A program made the position numbers and the translations under genes. A model generated the notes under the pieces. It was given only the letters and a program-made list of their open reading frames with translations. It was not told the origin of the DNA and made no database searches. Shown here one piece after another: positions 36,459-45,165 of a stretch of 64,000 nt of DNA. Source of the stretch: Dyadobacter sp. (GTDB taxonomy: Bacteria; Bacteroidota; Bacteroidia; Cytophagales; Spirosomataceae); contig NZ_JAGIAS010000010.1 of NCBI RefSeq assembly GCF_017744695.1, positions 62,001 through 126,000 of the forward strand. The letters run 5' to 3'. The stretch's first letter is position 1; each line of letters opens with the position of its first letter.

Positions 36459-36548
36459 TACGCGTTATAATATCCTCGAAAATCAATGTCAAAGTTTGTG
36501 ACAAGGATTGTATACAAATGGTTGCATACGGAACGAAACTTATCGATT

Positions 36549-37682
36549 TCAGCTTGGGCGTGCCAGTAGTGCGCGTACGTGTTGCTCCGTTTCAGAGAAA
36601 TGGGCGGTTTCTTCCACCTCTTTATGCAAAAAGCGCTGAATGCGGTTGCTTTCGTAGGCCCTGAAAACGGCCGGGTGCACGTAATACTTTTTACAAACAG
36701 CGCGGGTGTTGCCCAGATGCGCGGCTACCGCATCGAGACAGGTGTTTTCAATGCGTGTCAGTTGCCGCTGGGAAACGGCTTTTTCCTGGTGGCTGAGGTA
36801 TTCGAATGCCGTAACAGTGCCCATCCAGGTCCGGAAATCCTTTGCTGAAAAATTGGCTCCGGTGTGCCGGCGGATGTAGTCGTTTACTTGTTGCGCATTC
36901 AGGGAGCACTTTCCGCCGGTTTCGGTTACGTATTGAAAAAGCCTTTTTCCGGGCATTTCCTTGCATTGTTTCACGAGCCGTGCCAGTTGGTTGTCGCGCA
37001 ATGTTATATCCTGTCGGACTCCTTTTTTACCCTTGAATGTAAAGCGGATACGGCTCCCGGTGACGGTCGCACAGCGCGCGTCGAGTGTGGTAATGCCCGA
37101 CGACCCATGCAGCACCTTGTAACGCTGGTTGCCTACCCGCATACAGGTTTTGTCCATGAGCTTGATCACCAATGCGATGGTTTTCGAAAGGTCGAAATCG
37201 CGTTTGCGGAGATCATGCTCCACCTGTTCGCGGAGTGCAGGTAAAGCTTCCGAGAACATGAGCAATTTGTAATATTTGGCCTGGTTTCTGACGACGTTCC
37301 AGAATGGGTGGTAGCGATATTGTTTCCGGCCGGCGGCGTCGATGCCTGTGGCTTGCAAATGGGCATCGGGATCGGCGCTTATCCAGACGTCGGTCCAGGC
37401 TGGCGGAAGTACCAGTGACTTGATGCGTTTGATTGTTTGAGGATCCTTCAAACGCTGGCCGCCGTCGCCCGTGTAGTAGAACCGGGGCGCTTTTCCTTTG
37501 CGGGTATAGCCTGGTGCATTTGTCGACTGGACATAGTGCAGTCCGGCGGCTTCGGCCGTCAATGCAGGGTTTTTTCTCAGTTTTTTGAATTGCCGGGCCG
37601 TAAGTACGGGCTCGTCGGTGGTTATTTCAGGAGCTGCGGCTGCTGACATCTGGTTTACGGTTTGTTGTTTTTGGTAAACCAT
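36549..37682 (-). CDS. DNA topoisomerase IB (eukaryotic/poxvirus type)
   Basis: This 377-residue type IB topoisomerase relaxes supercoils through a 3'-phosphotyrosine link and needs no ATP or Mg. An N-terminal DNA-clamp domain (RFYYTGDGGQRLKDPQTIKR, LVLPPAWTDVWI) precedes the catalytic domain. Catalytic-site regions are MDKTCMRVGN (Arg), FTFKGKKGV (Lys), AKDFRTWMGT (Arg) and CKKYYVHPAVF, where Tyr334 is the likely nucleophile. The usual Ala of FRTWAGT is Met here. The family is scattered in bacteria. The gene stands alone. Confidence 0.94.
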   Translation of the reverse strand: MVYQKQQTVNQMSAAAAPEITTDEPVLTARQFKKLRKNPALTAEAAGLHYVQSTNAPGYTRKGKAPRFYYTGDGGQRLKDPQTIKRIKSLVLPPAWTDVWISADPDAHLQATGIDAAGRKQYRYHPFWNVVRNQAKYYKLLMFSEALPALREQVEHDLRKRDFDLSKTIALVIKLMDKTCMRVGNQRYKVLHGSSGITTLDARCATVTGSRIRFTFKGKKGVRQDITLRDNQLARLVKQCKEMPGKRLFQYVTETGGKCSLNAQQVNDYIRRHTGANFSAKDFRTWMGTVTAFEYLSHQEKAVSQRQLTRIENTCLDAVAAHLGNTRAVCKKYYVHPAVFRAYESNRIQRFLHKEVEETAHFSETEQHVRALLARPS

Positions 37683-37751
37683 AACAATTTAATACCAACC
37701 CTCAGCGCGCGTCAAAAGTGCAGCCGGCCGCATTAGGGTCATACAGCACCC

Positions 37752-37795
37752 ATTAAAAATCCCCAGCCCAGCCCCGGTAAGCGGCTAAGCTGAGG
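37752..37795 (-). terminator. Probable terminator of the bacteriophytochrome operon
   Basis: On the minus strand a 13-position stem with 3 mismatches (37761-37773 with 37783-37795) is followed by ATTTTTAATG. It lies 27 bp past the stop of the phytochrome gene. The mismatches make it weaker than the others in this window. Confidence 0.5.
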
Positions 37796-37821
37796 AACAA
37801 TATACTCACACGGTCCGGCAA

Positions 37822-40107
37822 TTATGCGATGGGAAAATATACGGTAAATACTGAGCCTTCTCCGAACACCGACCTTGCCCCGATAAACCCTTTATGGTTC
37901 TCCATTATCTTCTTGCAGATAGCCAGACCAATGCCGGTTCCGGGATACTTGTGTGCGGGATGCAACCGTTGAAAAATATCGAAAATCCTGCCTTCATATT
38001 CCGGCTCAAAACCGATCCCGTTGTCGTGAAAGGCAATGGCATGGTAACGGCCCGCAACGGGTTTTTCGGAAGGAACTGCTGCGGCGTCGACACTGCCTGC
38101 GGTAATGCTGATATCAGGACGTTCGCCCGCCTTGACGAATTTCAGCGCATTGCTGATCAGGTTGATGAACAGCTGATGCACCTGGAATGGGATGATTTCA
38201 AGGAATGGGAGATTCTCCGCATGAATCGTAGCGCGTTTTTCATCGATATTATCCTGCAATTCCGAAATGACGTTCCGAAGTACCTCGTTCAGGTCGGTTA
38301 ATGCAAAGACTTTATCCATGCTGCCGGCTTTCGAATAGGTGAGGATATCCTCGATGAGCATTTGCATCTTTTCGGCCGCGAAACGCATTCGTTCGACGGA
38401 GTCTTTTACCTGGGCAGACAGGTCGGGATCTTCACGATCGAGGACTTTGGAAGCGAAAATCTGAATTTTCCGCAGCGGTTCCTTCAAGTCGTGCGTCGAG
38501 ATCCAGTTCAGGTTCGCGAGTTCTTTGTTGGCCAGGCGCAGCTCTTCGTTGAGACTCCTGTTCTGGTCTTCCTGTGCCCTGATCACCCGGTAATTGATGT
38601 GCTTTTGCAGCGCATAGGAAAAGCTCGAAGCCGCATTGATCTCCGATTTTCGCCAGGGGGAGCTTTTGTCTTTTACGATCTCCATCCACAATTCGAATGA
38701 TTTGCGCGGGGAAAGCCGGGCACCGTCTTCATTTTGCAAAACAGCCTTATCCGGATTGCCTGCCCAGTTGATCGTCTCGATTTTTTCCTGCCTCAGCCAT
38801 AATATCCCGTCATTTTCGCCCGATACCATCGAGTGGTAGACCACCCCGGCGGCATATTTGGAAATGTCTTTCACAGCCGGATAAACGTCTGCGAGATTAT
38901 CGGTCTCGAATGTCTGGTTGGGATATGCCTTGGACAGAAATGCAAACAGCGCAATCAGCTCTGCATCCGAGGGGACCAGGCCATTGGTATACAATACGCC
39001 TTCATGGTAAATGGCGGCGCCTGTGGCATTCGCGAGTTTCAGCAACCATGGTGACTGATGGCTGGCTTCCATGAAGTTTTCGGTCTCGTGCAGGAGGGTG
39101 AGCGCTTCCGCAAGGGCCTTATCGACCGCTTCGCCGATGTTGTATTCTTCGGCAACCTCACGCACCGCGATTTGCGACGTCAGGAAATGCCCCTGCAACA
39201 GCGCGGAAAGGCGCGTATAGTGCGGCAAAATTTTGGGTGCATAATGGTGGCAGGCAATGAGCCCCCAGAGTTTCTGGTTTTGCAGCAGCGAAATGGTCAG
39301 CGTTGCGCCCACGCCCATATTTTTCAAATATTCAATATGCATGGGCGATACGCTCCGCAGGATCGACAGGCTCAGATCCAGCGAATGATTCCCCTTATCG
39401 GCCGAATCGTCGATTGTCAACAGCGGAACGGGTGTATAATTGATGTCCGCGATCATCCGAAGCGGATTGCGGATGTACAGCTCGCGCGCCTGTGCGGGAA
39501 TGTCCGTATGCGGGTATTTCTGATTTGCAAAAGAAACCAGGTCTTCGCGCCTGCTCTCGGCAATCACCTCGCCATTGTACTGTTCGTCAAAACGGTAGAT
39601 CATCACCCGGTCGTAACCAGTAATTTTGCGGGTTTCGTCGGCAATTTCCTGGCAGAGGTCAAGTAGCCCGCTGGATTTCTCCATGATCGAGACAAAATTG
39701 CGCGTCTGCGTGTATAAGTTCGGCAATTGCAAAGTCCCGTCCGGGAATGGTTCCAGTTCCAGGATCACATTGAGGCCGCTCTCGTGAACGGTGGTATTGA
39801 ACGAAACCCCGTTTAGCGTGAACACAAACGGCTTCGCAGAATCAATAGCACCAGTTTCCGTATATGATACGAAGCGTGAAGCCTGCTCTTCGGGGAAGAT
39901 AGCGGAAATGTGTTTGCCCAGGACCTTATCCGGTCCGATACCGATAAAATCGACGCTGTTGGCACTGCAGAATTCGATCCTGGAGTCACCTCTTTTAATC
40001 CCCAGTAAAAAACCGTGAGGCTGGATGCTGCCGGGTATGTGTATGGGTTCACTTTCGCAATTTGTCAGATTGACAATATCGCGGTTTACTATGTCCTTGA
40101 TATTCAT
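37822..40107 (-). CDS. bphP: Bacteriophytochrome histidine kinase (biliverdin-binding red/far-red sensor)
   Basis: From ATG 40107 this ~761-residue photoreceptor has the PAS-GAF-PHY-kinase order. The biliverdin-linking Cys is Cys17 in NCESEPIHIPGSIQPHG. The GAF domain has DIPAQARELY and SPMHIEYLKNMGV (chromophore-pocket His). The PHY tongue has a PRKSF motif. The HisKA phospho-His lies in STHDLKEPLRKI, and the ATPase N and G boxes in FHDNGIGFEPEYEGRIFDIF and GTGIGLAICKKIMENH. An upstream in-frame ATG at 40179 would overlap bphO. Its downstream receiver is probably the response regulator encoded first in the operon. Confidence 0.96.
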   Translation of the reverse strand: MNIKDIVNRDIVNLTNCESEPIHIPGSIQPHGFLLGIKRGDSRIEFCSANSVDFIGIGPDKVLGKHISAIFPEEQASRFVSYTETGAIDSAKPFVFTLNGVSFNTTVHESGLNVILELEPFPDGTLQLPNLYTQTRNFVSIMEKSSGLLDLCQEIADETRKITGYDRVMIYRFDEQYNGEVIAESRREDLVSFANQKYPHTDIPAQARELYIRNPLRMIADINYTPVPLLTIDDSADKGNHSLDLSLSILRSVSPMHIEYLKNMGVGATLTISLLQNQKLWGLIACHHYAPKILPHYTRLSALLQGHFLTSQIAVREVAEEYNIGEAVDKALAEALTLLHETENFMEASHQSPWLLKLANATGAAIYHEGVLYTNGLVPSDAELIALFAFLSKAYPNQTFETDNLADVYPAVKDISKYAAGVVYHSMVSGENDGILWLRQEKIETINWAGNPDKAVLQNEDGARLSPRKSFELWMEIVKDKSSPWRKSEINAASSFSYALQKHINYRVIRAQEDQNRSLNEELRLANKELANLNWISTHDLKEPLRKIQIFASKVLDREDPDLSAQVKDSVERMRFAAEKMQMLIEDILTYSKAGSMDKVFALTDLNEVLRNVISELQDNIDEKRATIHAENLPFLEIIPFQVHQLFINLISNALKFVKAGERPDISITAGSVDAAAVPSEKPVAGRYHAIAFHDNGIGFEPEYEGRIFDIFQRLHPAHKYPGTGIGLAICKKIMENHKGFIGARSVFGEGSVFTVYFPIA

Positions 40108-40120
40108 TCCTGCTGACCAG

Positions 40121-40735
40121 TTACGACCGGCCGGTTTGCCCGAGCCAGTTGTCAATGATGGTAAAAGTTTTTTTTGCACTATCGATTACGCCGTCACGCT
40201 CCTCATATTCGTCGACAAATTGGGTAAGAGAGGAGATGAAACTTTTCCACAGGTGCCCTGTTTGCGTACCATATCCCCAGAAATAGGAAGCGCCATTTTC
40301 GGGCGTTAGTCCGAGCACTTCATGGATGTGCCTGTACAAAATCTTTCCGCCCAGCGTAGATCCTTCCAGCACGTACATGATGCCCAGCGCTTCGGCAGTG
40401 CCTGAAAATTCGAAACGGTATACCGACAACGCATCGATTTCGGCTTCCGATAAGCCGGTGGCCAAAAGGTCGTCGATGATCAGTCGCGATTTGTAGCGGG
40501 ATTGCAAATCGGTGATAATGTGGGAAATAGCAGGGAATACCTGGTCCTCGCAGGCAATGGTCACGCCGAAAAGCGCTGCCAGGTAGGTCTGATAATCCTT
40601 TAAGGAAACCGACGGGGAGAGTATCGCCTGCGAAAGCGGGTTATCTTCCAGTTTCTGATGGCTTTCCGCCGTTTCTTGTCTAAGTCGTTTGAAAAATAAG
40701 TCTTGTGCTGTGTTGAAAGCGGTTGCTTCACTCAT
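40121..40735 (-). CDS. bphO: Heme oxygenase (biliverdin-producing, BphO type)
   Basis: This 204-residue all-helical heme oxygenase-like protein has an N-terminal heme-ligand His in RLRQETAESHQKLED and the distal-helix Gly-rich region in ALGIMYVLEGSTLGGKILYR. It opens heme to biliverdin, the chromophore of the bacteriophytochrome whose gene starts 14 bp downstream. Together with the upstream response regulator it forms a compact light-sensing operon. The reading frame is intact. Confidence 0.93.
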   Translation of the reverse strand: MSEATAFNTAQDLFFKRLRQETAESHQKLEDNPLSQAILSPSVSLKDYQTYLAALFGVTIACEDQVFPAISHIITDLQSRYKSRLIIDDLLATGLSEAEIDALSVYRFEFSGTAEALGIMYVLEGSTLGGKILYRHIHEVLGLTPENGASYFWGYGTQTGHLWKSFISSLTQFVDEYEERDGVIDSAKKTFTIIDNWLGQTGRS

Positions 40736-40762
40736 ACTGAATGCGAATTGAAACCTGTAAGA

Positions 40763-41206
40763 CTAATTAATTATCAAAAATTGTTCCACTCCGTCAGGCG
40801 TTGTTGCACCCGTCCTGTCGAGCAGGCATTTTTTGAGGATTTCTATCAGGCTGTTAAAGCTGTTTGGTTTCTGAATATACAGGCTGGCCCCGTTGCGGTA
40901 GGCTGATTCCCACAGATGCTGCGACACCGAAGTCGAAAGGATCACGATTGGTACCTGCTCGTACCTGGCAGTACTCCGGATTGCTTCCAGGCATTCGAGC
41001 CCGTTTTTGACGGGCATATTCATATCGAGAAATATGATGTCGGGCTTGTCGTTCGCGTCTTTTAATATTTGGAGAAGTTCCACCCCATTTTCAGCGATAG
41101 AAAGGTCTGTTTCCAGGGGGATTTGCGCCAGCGCTTCCTGAAAAAGAAAGGTATCATCGTGGTCGTCGTCGGCCAGCAAGATCCGCAAAGGGGCAAAAAA
41201 GCTCAT
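40763..41206 (-). CDS. Single-domain response regulator (CheY-like) of the phytochrome operon
   Basis: From ATG 41206 this ~147-residue protein is one receiver domain. The acidic pocket is LLADDDHDD, the phospho-acceptor Asp lies in IIFLDMNMPVKNG, Thr/Ser in ILSTSV and Lys in YIQKPNS. No output domain follows, so it should signal through a partner protein or a phosphorelay. Such rcp1-like regulators commonly accompany phytochromes. It ends 27 bp before bphO. An in-frame ATG at 41272 adds 22 residues that do not look like a receiver domain. Confidence 0.9.
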   Translation of the reverse strand: MSFFAPLRILLADDDHDDTFLFQEALAQIPLETDLSIAENGVELLQILKDANDKPDIIFLDMNMPVKNGLECLEAIRSTARYEQVPIVILSTSVSQHLWESAYRNGASLYIQKPNSFNSLIEILKKCLLDRTGATTPDGVEQFLIIN

Positions 41207-41362
41207 TAAAATAGGGATAGAGGTAGGTTTGGAAAGTGGCAGAACAATCCGAAAAGCACTGCTTTTTGTCAACGGATGACTACAAAAATATCCGTTTTTC
41301 TATCGCGATGGCACAGTTTTTTGATTTTTAGGACGCAAATCATCAAAAAATGAAAACCTATT

Positions 41363-41926
41363 ATGAAAAAGATCGCATGGAGTATCCTTATGGCAGCGTC
41401 TGTGGTGGCGTTTACGAATTGTAACAACACCAAGACAGAGGACAGCAAAGAAGTTGCCGAAGAACAGAATGAAGCGAAACTCGATACCACCGCGCTGGAA
41501 GATGATTCCGAGTTCGCCGTGGCAGCCGCCGATGGCGGATTAATGGAAGTACAGCTGGGAGAGCTGGCACAGAAAAACGCCGCCAGCACGGATGTCAAGA
41601 AGTTCGGGGAAATGATGATGAAAGACCATTCAAAAGCAGGTGAAGAGCTGAAAACGCTCGCCGGCCAGAAAAACATCACGCTTCCCGCTATGCTGAGCGA
41701 CGACAAGCAGAAAAAGTACGATGAACTTGCCCAAAAGAAAGGGAAGGAGTTCGACAAAGCCTATATTTCCTTTATGGTAGATGACCACAAAGAGGATATC
41801 AGCGAATTTGAAGAGGCGGCAAAAGATGCCAAAGACCCTGATGTGAAAGCATGGGCCGAGGGTAAACTTCCGACCTTGAAACACCATTTGGAAATGGCCG
41901 AGGCCATTGATAAGAAAACCAAATAA
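41363..41926 (+). CDS. DUF4142 (ferritin-like fold) lipoprotein
   Basis: This 187-residue exported protein has a lipoprotein signal (MKKIAWSILMAASVVAFTNC, Cys20). A DUF4142 domain follows: FAVAAADGGLMEVQLGELAQ, KKFGEMMMKDHSKAGEEL, then YISFMVDDHKEDISEFEEAA and HHLEMAEAI. DUF4142 is a helical bundle related to ferritin-like proteins; function is unknown though expression is often stress related. It is very acidic and Lys-rich. The gene stands alone with a strong terminator. Confidence 0.88.
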   Translation: MKKIAWSILMAASVVAFTNCNNTKTEDSKEVAEEQNEAKLDTTALEDDSEFAVAAADGGLMEVQLGELAQKNAASTDVKKFGEMMMKDHSKAGEELKTLAGQKNITLPAMLSDDKQKKYDELAQKKGKEFDKAYISFMVDDHKEDISEFEEAAKDAKDPDVKAWAEGKLPTLKHHLEMAEAIDKKTK

Positions 41927-41943
41927 CCTGAGCCGAATCATTG

Positions 41944-41985
41944 AAAAGCCCGGAGCGAAGTATTCGCTCCGGGCTTTTTTGCTTT
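41944..41985 (+). terminator. Strong intrinsic terminator after the DUF4142 gene
   Basis: A perfect 15-bp stem (41944-41958 with 41964-41978) has a 5-nt loop and a T-run. It lies 18 bp after the stop. Confidence 0.93.
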
Positions 41986-42129
41986 TAAAAACGCGGGATA
42001 GTGAAAACAAATCATCAATTTGTAATTTTAAACCCGGCGAAAAACCGGCTTTGGAAAGTAATTCCGGGCAAACGCTTGCGAATTGATTTTGCATAAGTTT
42101 ATTTTGTCTACCTATTATATAGAGTATTT

Positions 42130-43701
42130 ATGTTTGCTATCCTTACCCGTCCTGCGAAGCTGACTTTGAAAGCCTTTTTCGGCCTGATTGCGCTGGGTTT
42201 GTCCGTCACGACGACCCACGCCCAGACAGCCAAGCGCCCGAACATTATTTTCATTTTTTCCGATGACCATGCTTATCAGGGAATCGGAGCCTATGGAAAC
42301 AAAATCGTTAAGACGCCGAATATTGATCGCATTGCCCGTGAAGGTGCATTATTGACGAATAACCTCGTGACAAACTCGATATGCGGCCCGAGCCGTGCGA
42401 CATTGCTCACGGGTAAATACAGCCACCTGAATGGCTACAAACGCAACGACCGGACGAAGTTCGATACCAGCCAGACATTATTGTCCGAAACACTCCGTAA
42501 CAATGGCTACCAGACGGCATGGATCGGTAAAATGCATTTGAACAGCTTGCCGGCAGGTTTTGACTACTGGAACGTATTACCCGATCAGGGACATTACTAT
42601 AACCCGGAATTCATCGGTCAGCCGAACGACACTACCAAATACACCGGCTACGTTTCGGACCTCATTACCCAATTTGCGACCGGCTGGCTCGAAAAGCGTG
42701 ACGATAGCAAGCCGTTTTTCCTGATCGTCGGCCATAAAGCCACCCACCGCGAATGGATGCCCGATTTGCAGGATCTTGGCGCATACGATCATGTGACATT
42801 CCCGCTCCCATCGACATTTTATGACGATTACAAAGGCAGAAAAGCTGCTGCGGATCAGGATATGACCATCGATAAGACCATGCGCATGAAGTTCGATTTG
42901 AAAGTGGGGGTGGATTATGAAAAGGACTTTCTCTATAACCGACTTAATGCCGAGCAGAAAAAGGTTTTCAAGGCCTATTATAACAAAGTATCCAAAGAGG
43001 TAACGGATAAAAACCTGACGGGAAAGGCATTGGTAGAGTGGAAGTTCCAGCGTTACCTGCGTGATTATTTCTCGACAGCCAATTCTCTGGATCGGAATAT
43101 CGGCAAGCTCCTCGACTACCTGGACAAGAGCGGTTTATCCAAAAACACGGTCGTGATCTACGCTTCCGACCAGGGTTTTTACCTGGGCGAACATGGCTGG
43201 TTTGACAAGCGGTTCATCTATGAAGAATCATTGAAAACACCGTTTGTGATCCGTTATCCGGGTGTGATCAAACCAGGGACCAAAGTGCATGACCTTGTCG
43301 TGAATATCGATTGGGCGCCCACCGTACTGAATATCGCAGGGGTGAAAACGCCGGCTGATATGCAAGGCAAATCGTTCCTGCCATTGCTGAAAGGCACGCA
43401 AACTGCGCAGGTGCCTTGGAGAAAAGAGGCTTATTACCACTATTACGAGTTCCCGCAGCCGCACCACGTTTATCCGCATTTCGGATTGAGGACGAACCGC
43501 TATAAGCTGGTCTATTTTTACAACGGAGCAGACTCATGGGAGTTGTACGATTTGCAGAAGGATCCGAAAGAGGTCTCCAATGTATACGGAACAAAAGGCA
43601 CTGAAAAACTGACAGCTGACCTTAAAATCAAGCTGAAAGCATTGATGAACGAATACAAAGACGACGAGGCATTGAAAATCCTCGCGACAGCTAAACCCTG
43701 A
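42130..43701 (+). CDS. Exported type I sulfatase (Cys-type, formylglycine dependent)
   Basis: This 523-residue S1-family sulfatase has a signal peptide (FFGLIALGLSVTTTHAQ), metal ligands in IFIFSDDHAYQ (Asp45-Asp46), and the maturation motif SICGPSRATLLTGK, whose Cys85 must become formylglycine. The late motif SDQGFYLGEHGWFDKR supplies further metal-site residues. It cleaves sulfate esters, probably of glycans, outside the cytoplasm; substrate unknown. It begins a tight operon in which the matching formylglycine-generating enzyme is two genes downstream, so activator and client are encoded together. Confidence 0.95.
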   Translation: MFAILTRPAKLTLKAFFGLIALGLSVTTTHAQTAKRPNIIFIFSDDHAYQGIGAYGNKIVKTPNIDRIAREGALLTNNLVTNSICGPSRATLLTGKYSHLNGYKRNDRTKFDTSQTLLSETLRNNGYQTAWIGKMHLNSLPAGFDYWNVLPDQGHYYNPEFIGQPNDTTKYTGYVSDLITQFATGWLEKRDDSKPFFLIVGHKATHREWMPDLQDLGAYDHVTFPLPSTFYDDYKGRKAAADQDMTIDKTMRMKFDLKVGVDYEKDFLYNRLNAEQKKVFKAYYNKVSKEVTDKNLTGKALVEWKFQRYLRDYFSTANSLDRNIGKLLDYLDKSGLSKNTVVIYASDQGFYLGEHGWFDKRFIYEESLKTPFVIRYPGVIKPGTKVHDLVVNIDWAPTVLNIAGVKTPADMQGKSFLPLLKGTQTAQVPWRKEAYYHYYEFPQPHHVYPHFGLRTNRYKLVYFYNGADSWELYDLQKDPKEVSNVYGTKGTEKLTADLKIKLKALMNEYKDDEALKILATAKP

Positions 43702-43706
43702 CAAGC

Positions 43707-45149
43707 TTGGCGACTCCCGAATATGATGCAGTAGTGGTGGGTTCCGGCCCGAATGGGCTTGCGGCTGCTATTACCTTGCAGGAGTCGGGACTGTCGGTGC
43801 TGTTGATCGAGGGCAAGGAAACGATTGGAGGTGGTATGCGTACGGCCGAGCTGACGTTGCCTGGTTACCGCCACGATATCTGTTCGGCTGTGCATCCGAT
43901 GGCATTGATGTCGCCGTTCTTTGAAAGATTGCCACTGGCCGATTTCGGATTGAAATTCGTTCAGCCCACGCATGACGCGGCACACCCGCTGGACGGCGGC
44001 CGCGTAGCTGTGCTCGACCAGTCGGTGGAATCTACGGCCAGGCAGCTCGGAGCGGATGGAGATACCTACCGTAAATGGATGGGGCATCTGCTGGAATCCG
44101 TTCCGAAGTTGTTACCCGATTTGCTCGGACCGCTGCAATGGCCGGCAGAGCCTTTCCGGTTGGTGGGTTTCGGGTTGCAGGCATTACCACCCGCTACCTG
44201 GACGGCCGGAAAATTCAAAACAGCCGAAGGACGCGCATTATGGGCCGGAATGGCCGCGCATTCGATTCAGCCGCTGGGCAATATCGCGACATCGGCCTTT
44301 GGTATTATGCTCATGGCGGCGGCGCACATCAAAGGCTGGGTGATTCCCGTGGGTGGGAGCCAAAGCATCGCGAATGCATTGGGTACCTATTACGAATCGC
44401 TCGGAGGGAAGATTCAGACGGGATGGATGGTCGGTTCGGTGGATGAGCTGCCTCCCGCTAAGGCCATTTTGTTGGACGTAACGCCGCGGCAACTGGTCCG
44501 CATTGCAGGCGACAGGCTGAGCTCTTCCTACAAAAGGCGCCTGGAAGCTTACCGGCATGGTCCGGGTGTTTTCAAAGTCGATTGGGCGCTGGATGAGCCC
44601 ATTCCGTTCCAGCGAGAAGAATGCCGGGGGGCGGGTACCGTTCATTTGGGGAATACATTTGAAGAAATAGTGCGTTACGAGAGGAATGTAGGAAATGGAA
44701 AGCGCGGGGAAAAACCTTTTGCATTGGTAGCGCAGCAAAGCCTTTTTGACAAAACCCGGGCACCCGAAGGCAAACATACGGCATGGGCCTATTGCCACGT
44801 ACCACACGGCGACGACCGCAATATGACCGCCGCCCTCGAAAGCCAGATCGAACGGTATGCGCCGGGCTTCAGGGATGTGATCAAGGCGAGGCACATGACC
44901 AATGCCAGCGCATTTGAACAATATAACCCGAATTATATCGGAGGTGATATTAACGGCGGTATCCAGGATGTGTGGCAGTTGTATTCACGACCCGTTCTGA
45001 GCATTTCGCCTTACCGTACGTCGGCGAAGGGCATTTACATCTGCTCGTCATCCACACCTCCGGGTGGGGGCGTGCATGGGATGTGCGGGTACCACGCCGC
45101 GCGGCAGGCGTTGAAGGATGTTTTCAAAGTTGAGTTAAAAAAAGCGTAA
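43707..45149 (+). CDS. NAD(P)/FAD-dependent oxidoreductase, phytoene-desaturase-like
   Basis: This 480-residue protein has an N-terminal Rossmann fold (YDAVVVGSGPNGLAAAITLQ, then a Glu at the end of the second strand: LLIEGKETIGGGMRT) and a C-terminal flavin signature (GIYICSSSTPPGGGVHGMCG). It belongs to the CrtI-like amine oxidase/phytoene dehydrogenase superfamily; substrate is unknown. It starts 5 bp after the sulfatase stop with TTG, since no ATG or GTG fits, and ends 16 bp before the FGE gene. No signal peptide is present, unlike both neighbours. Confidence 0.88.
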   Translation: MATPEYDAVVVGSGPNGLAAAITLQESGLSVLLIEGKETIGGGMRTAELTLPGYRHDICSAVHPMALMSPFFERLPLADFGLKFVQPTHDAAHPLDGGRVAVLDQSVESTARQLGADGDTYRKWMGHLLESVPKLLPDLLGPLQWPAEPFRLVGFGLQALPPATWTAGKFKTAEGRALWAGMAAHSIQPLGNIATSAFGIMLMAAAHIKGWVIPVGGSQSIANALGTYYESLGGKIQTGWMVGSVDELPPAKAILLDVTPRQLVRIAGDRLSSSYKRRLEAYRHGPGVFKVDWALDEPIPFQREECRGAGTVHLGNTFEEIVRYERNVGNGKRGEKPFALVAQQSLFDKTRAPEGKHTAWAYCHVPHGDDRNMTAALESQIERYAPGFRDVIKARHMTNASAFEQYNPNYIGGDINGGIQDVWQLYSRPVLSISPYRTSAKGIYICSSSTPPGGGVHGMCGYHAARQALKDVFKVELKKA

Positions 45150-45165
45150 CCGAGTTTTCAGGAAT

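Noticed and set aside
44238..44921. 227-residue minus-strand ORF over the FAD oxidoreductase gene
   Set aside because: Antisense shadow; composition is that of a reversed G+C-rich gene.
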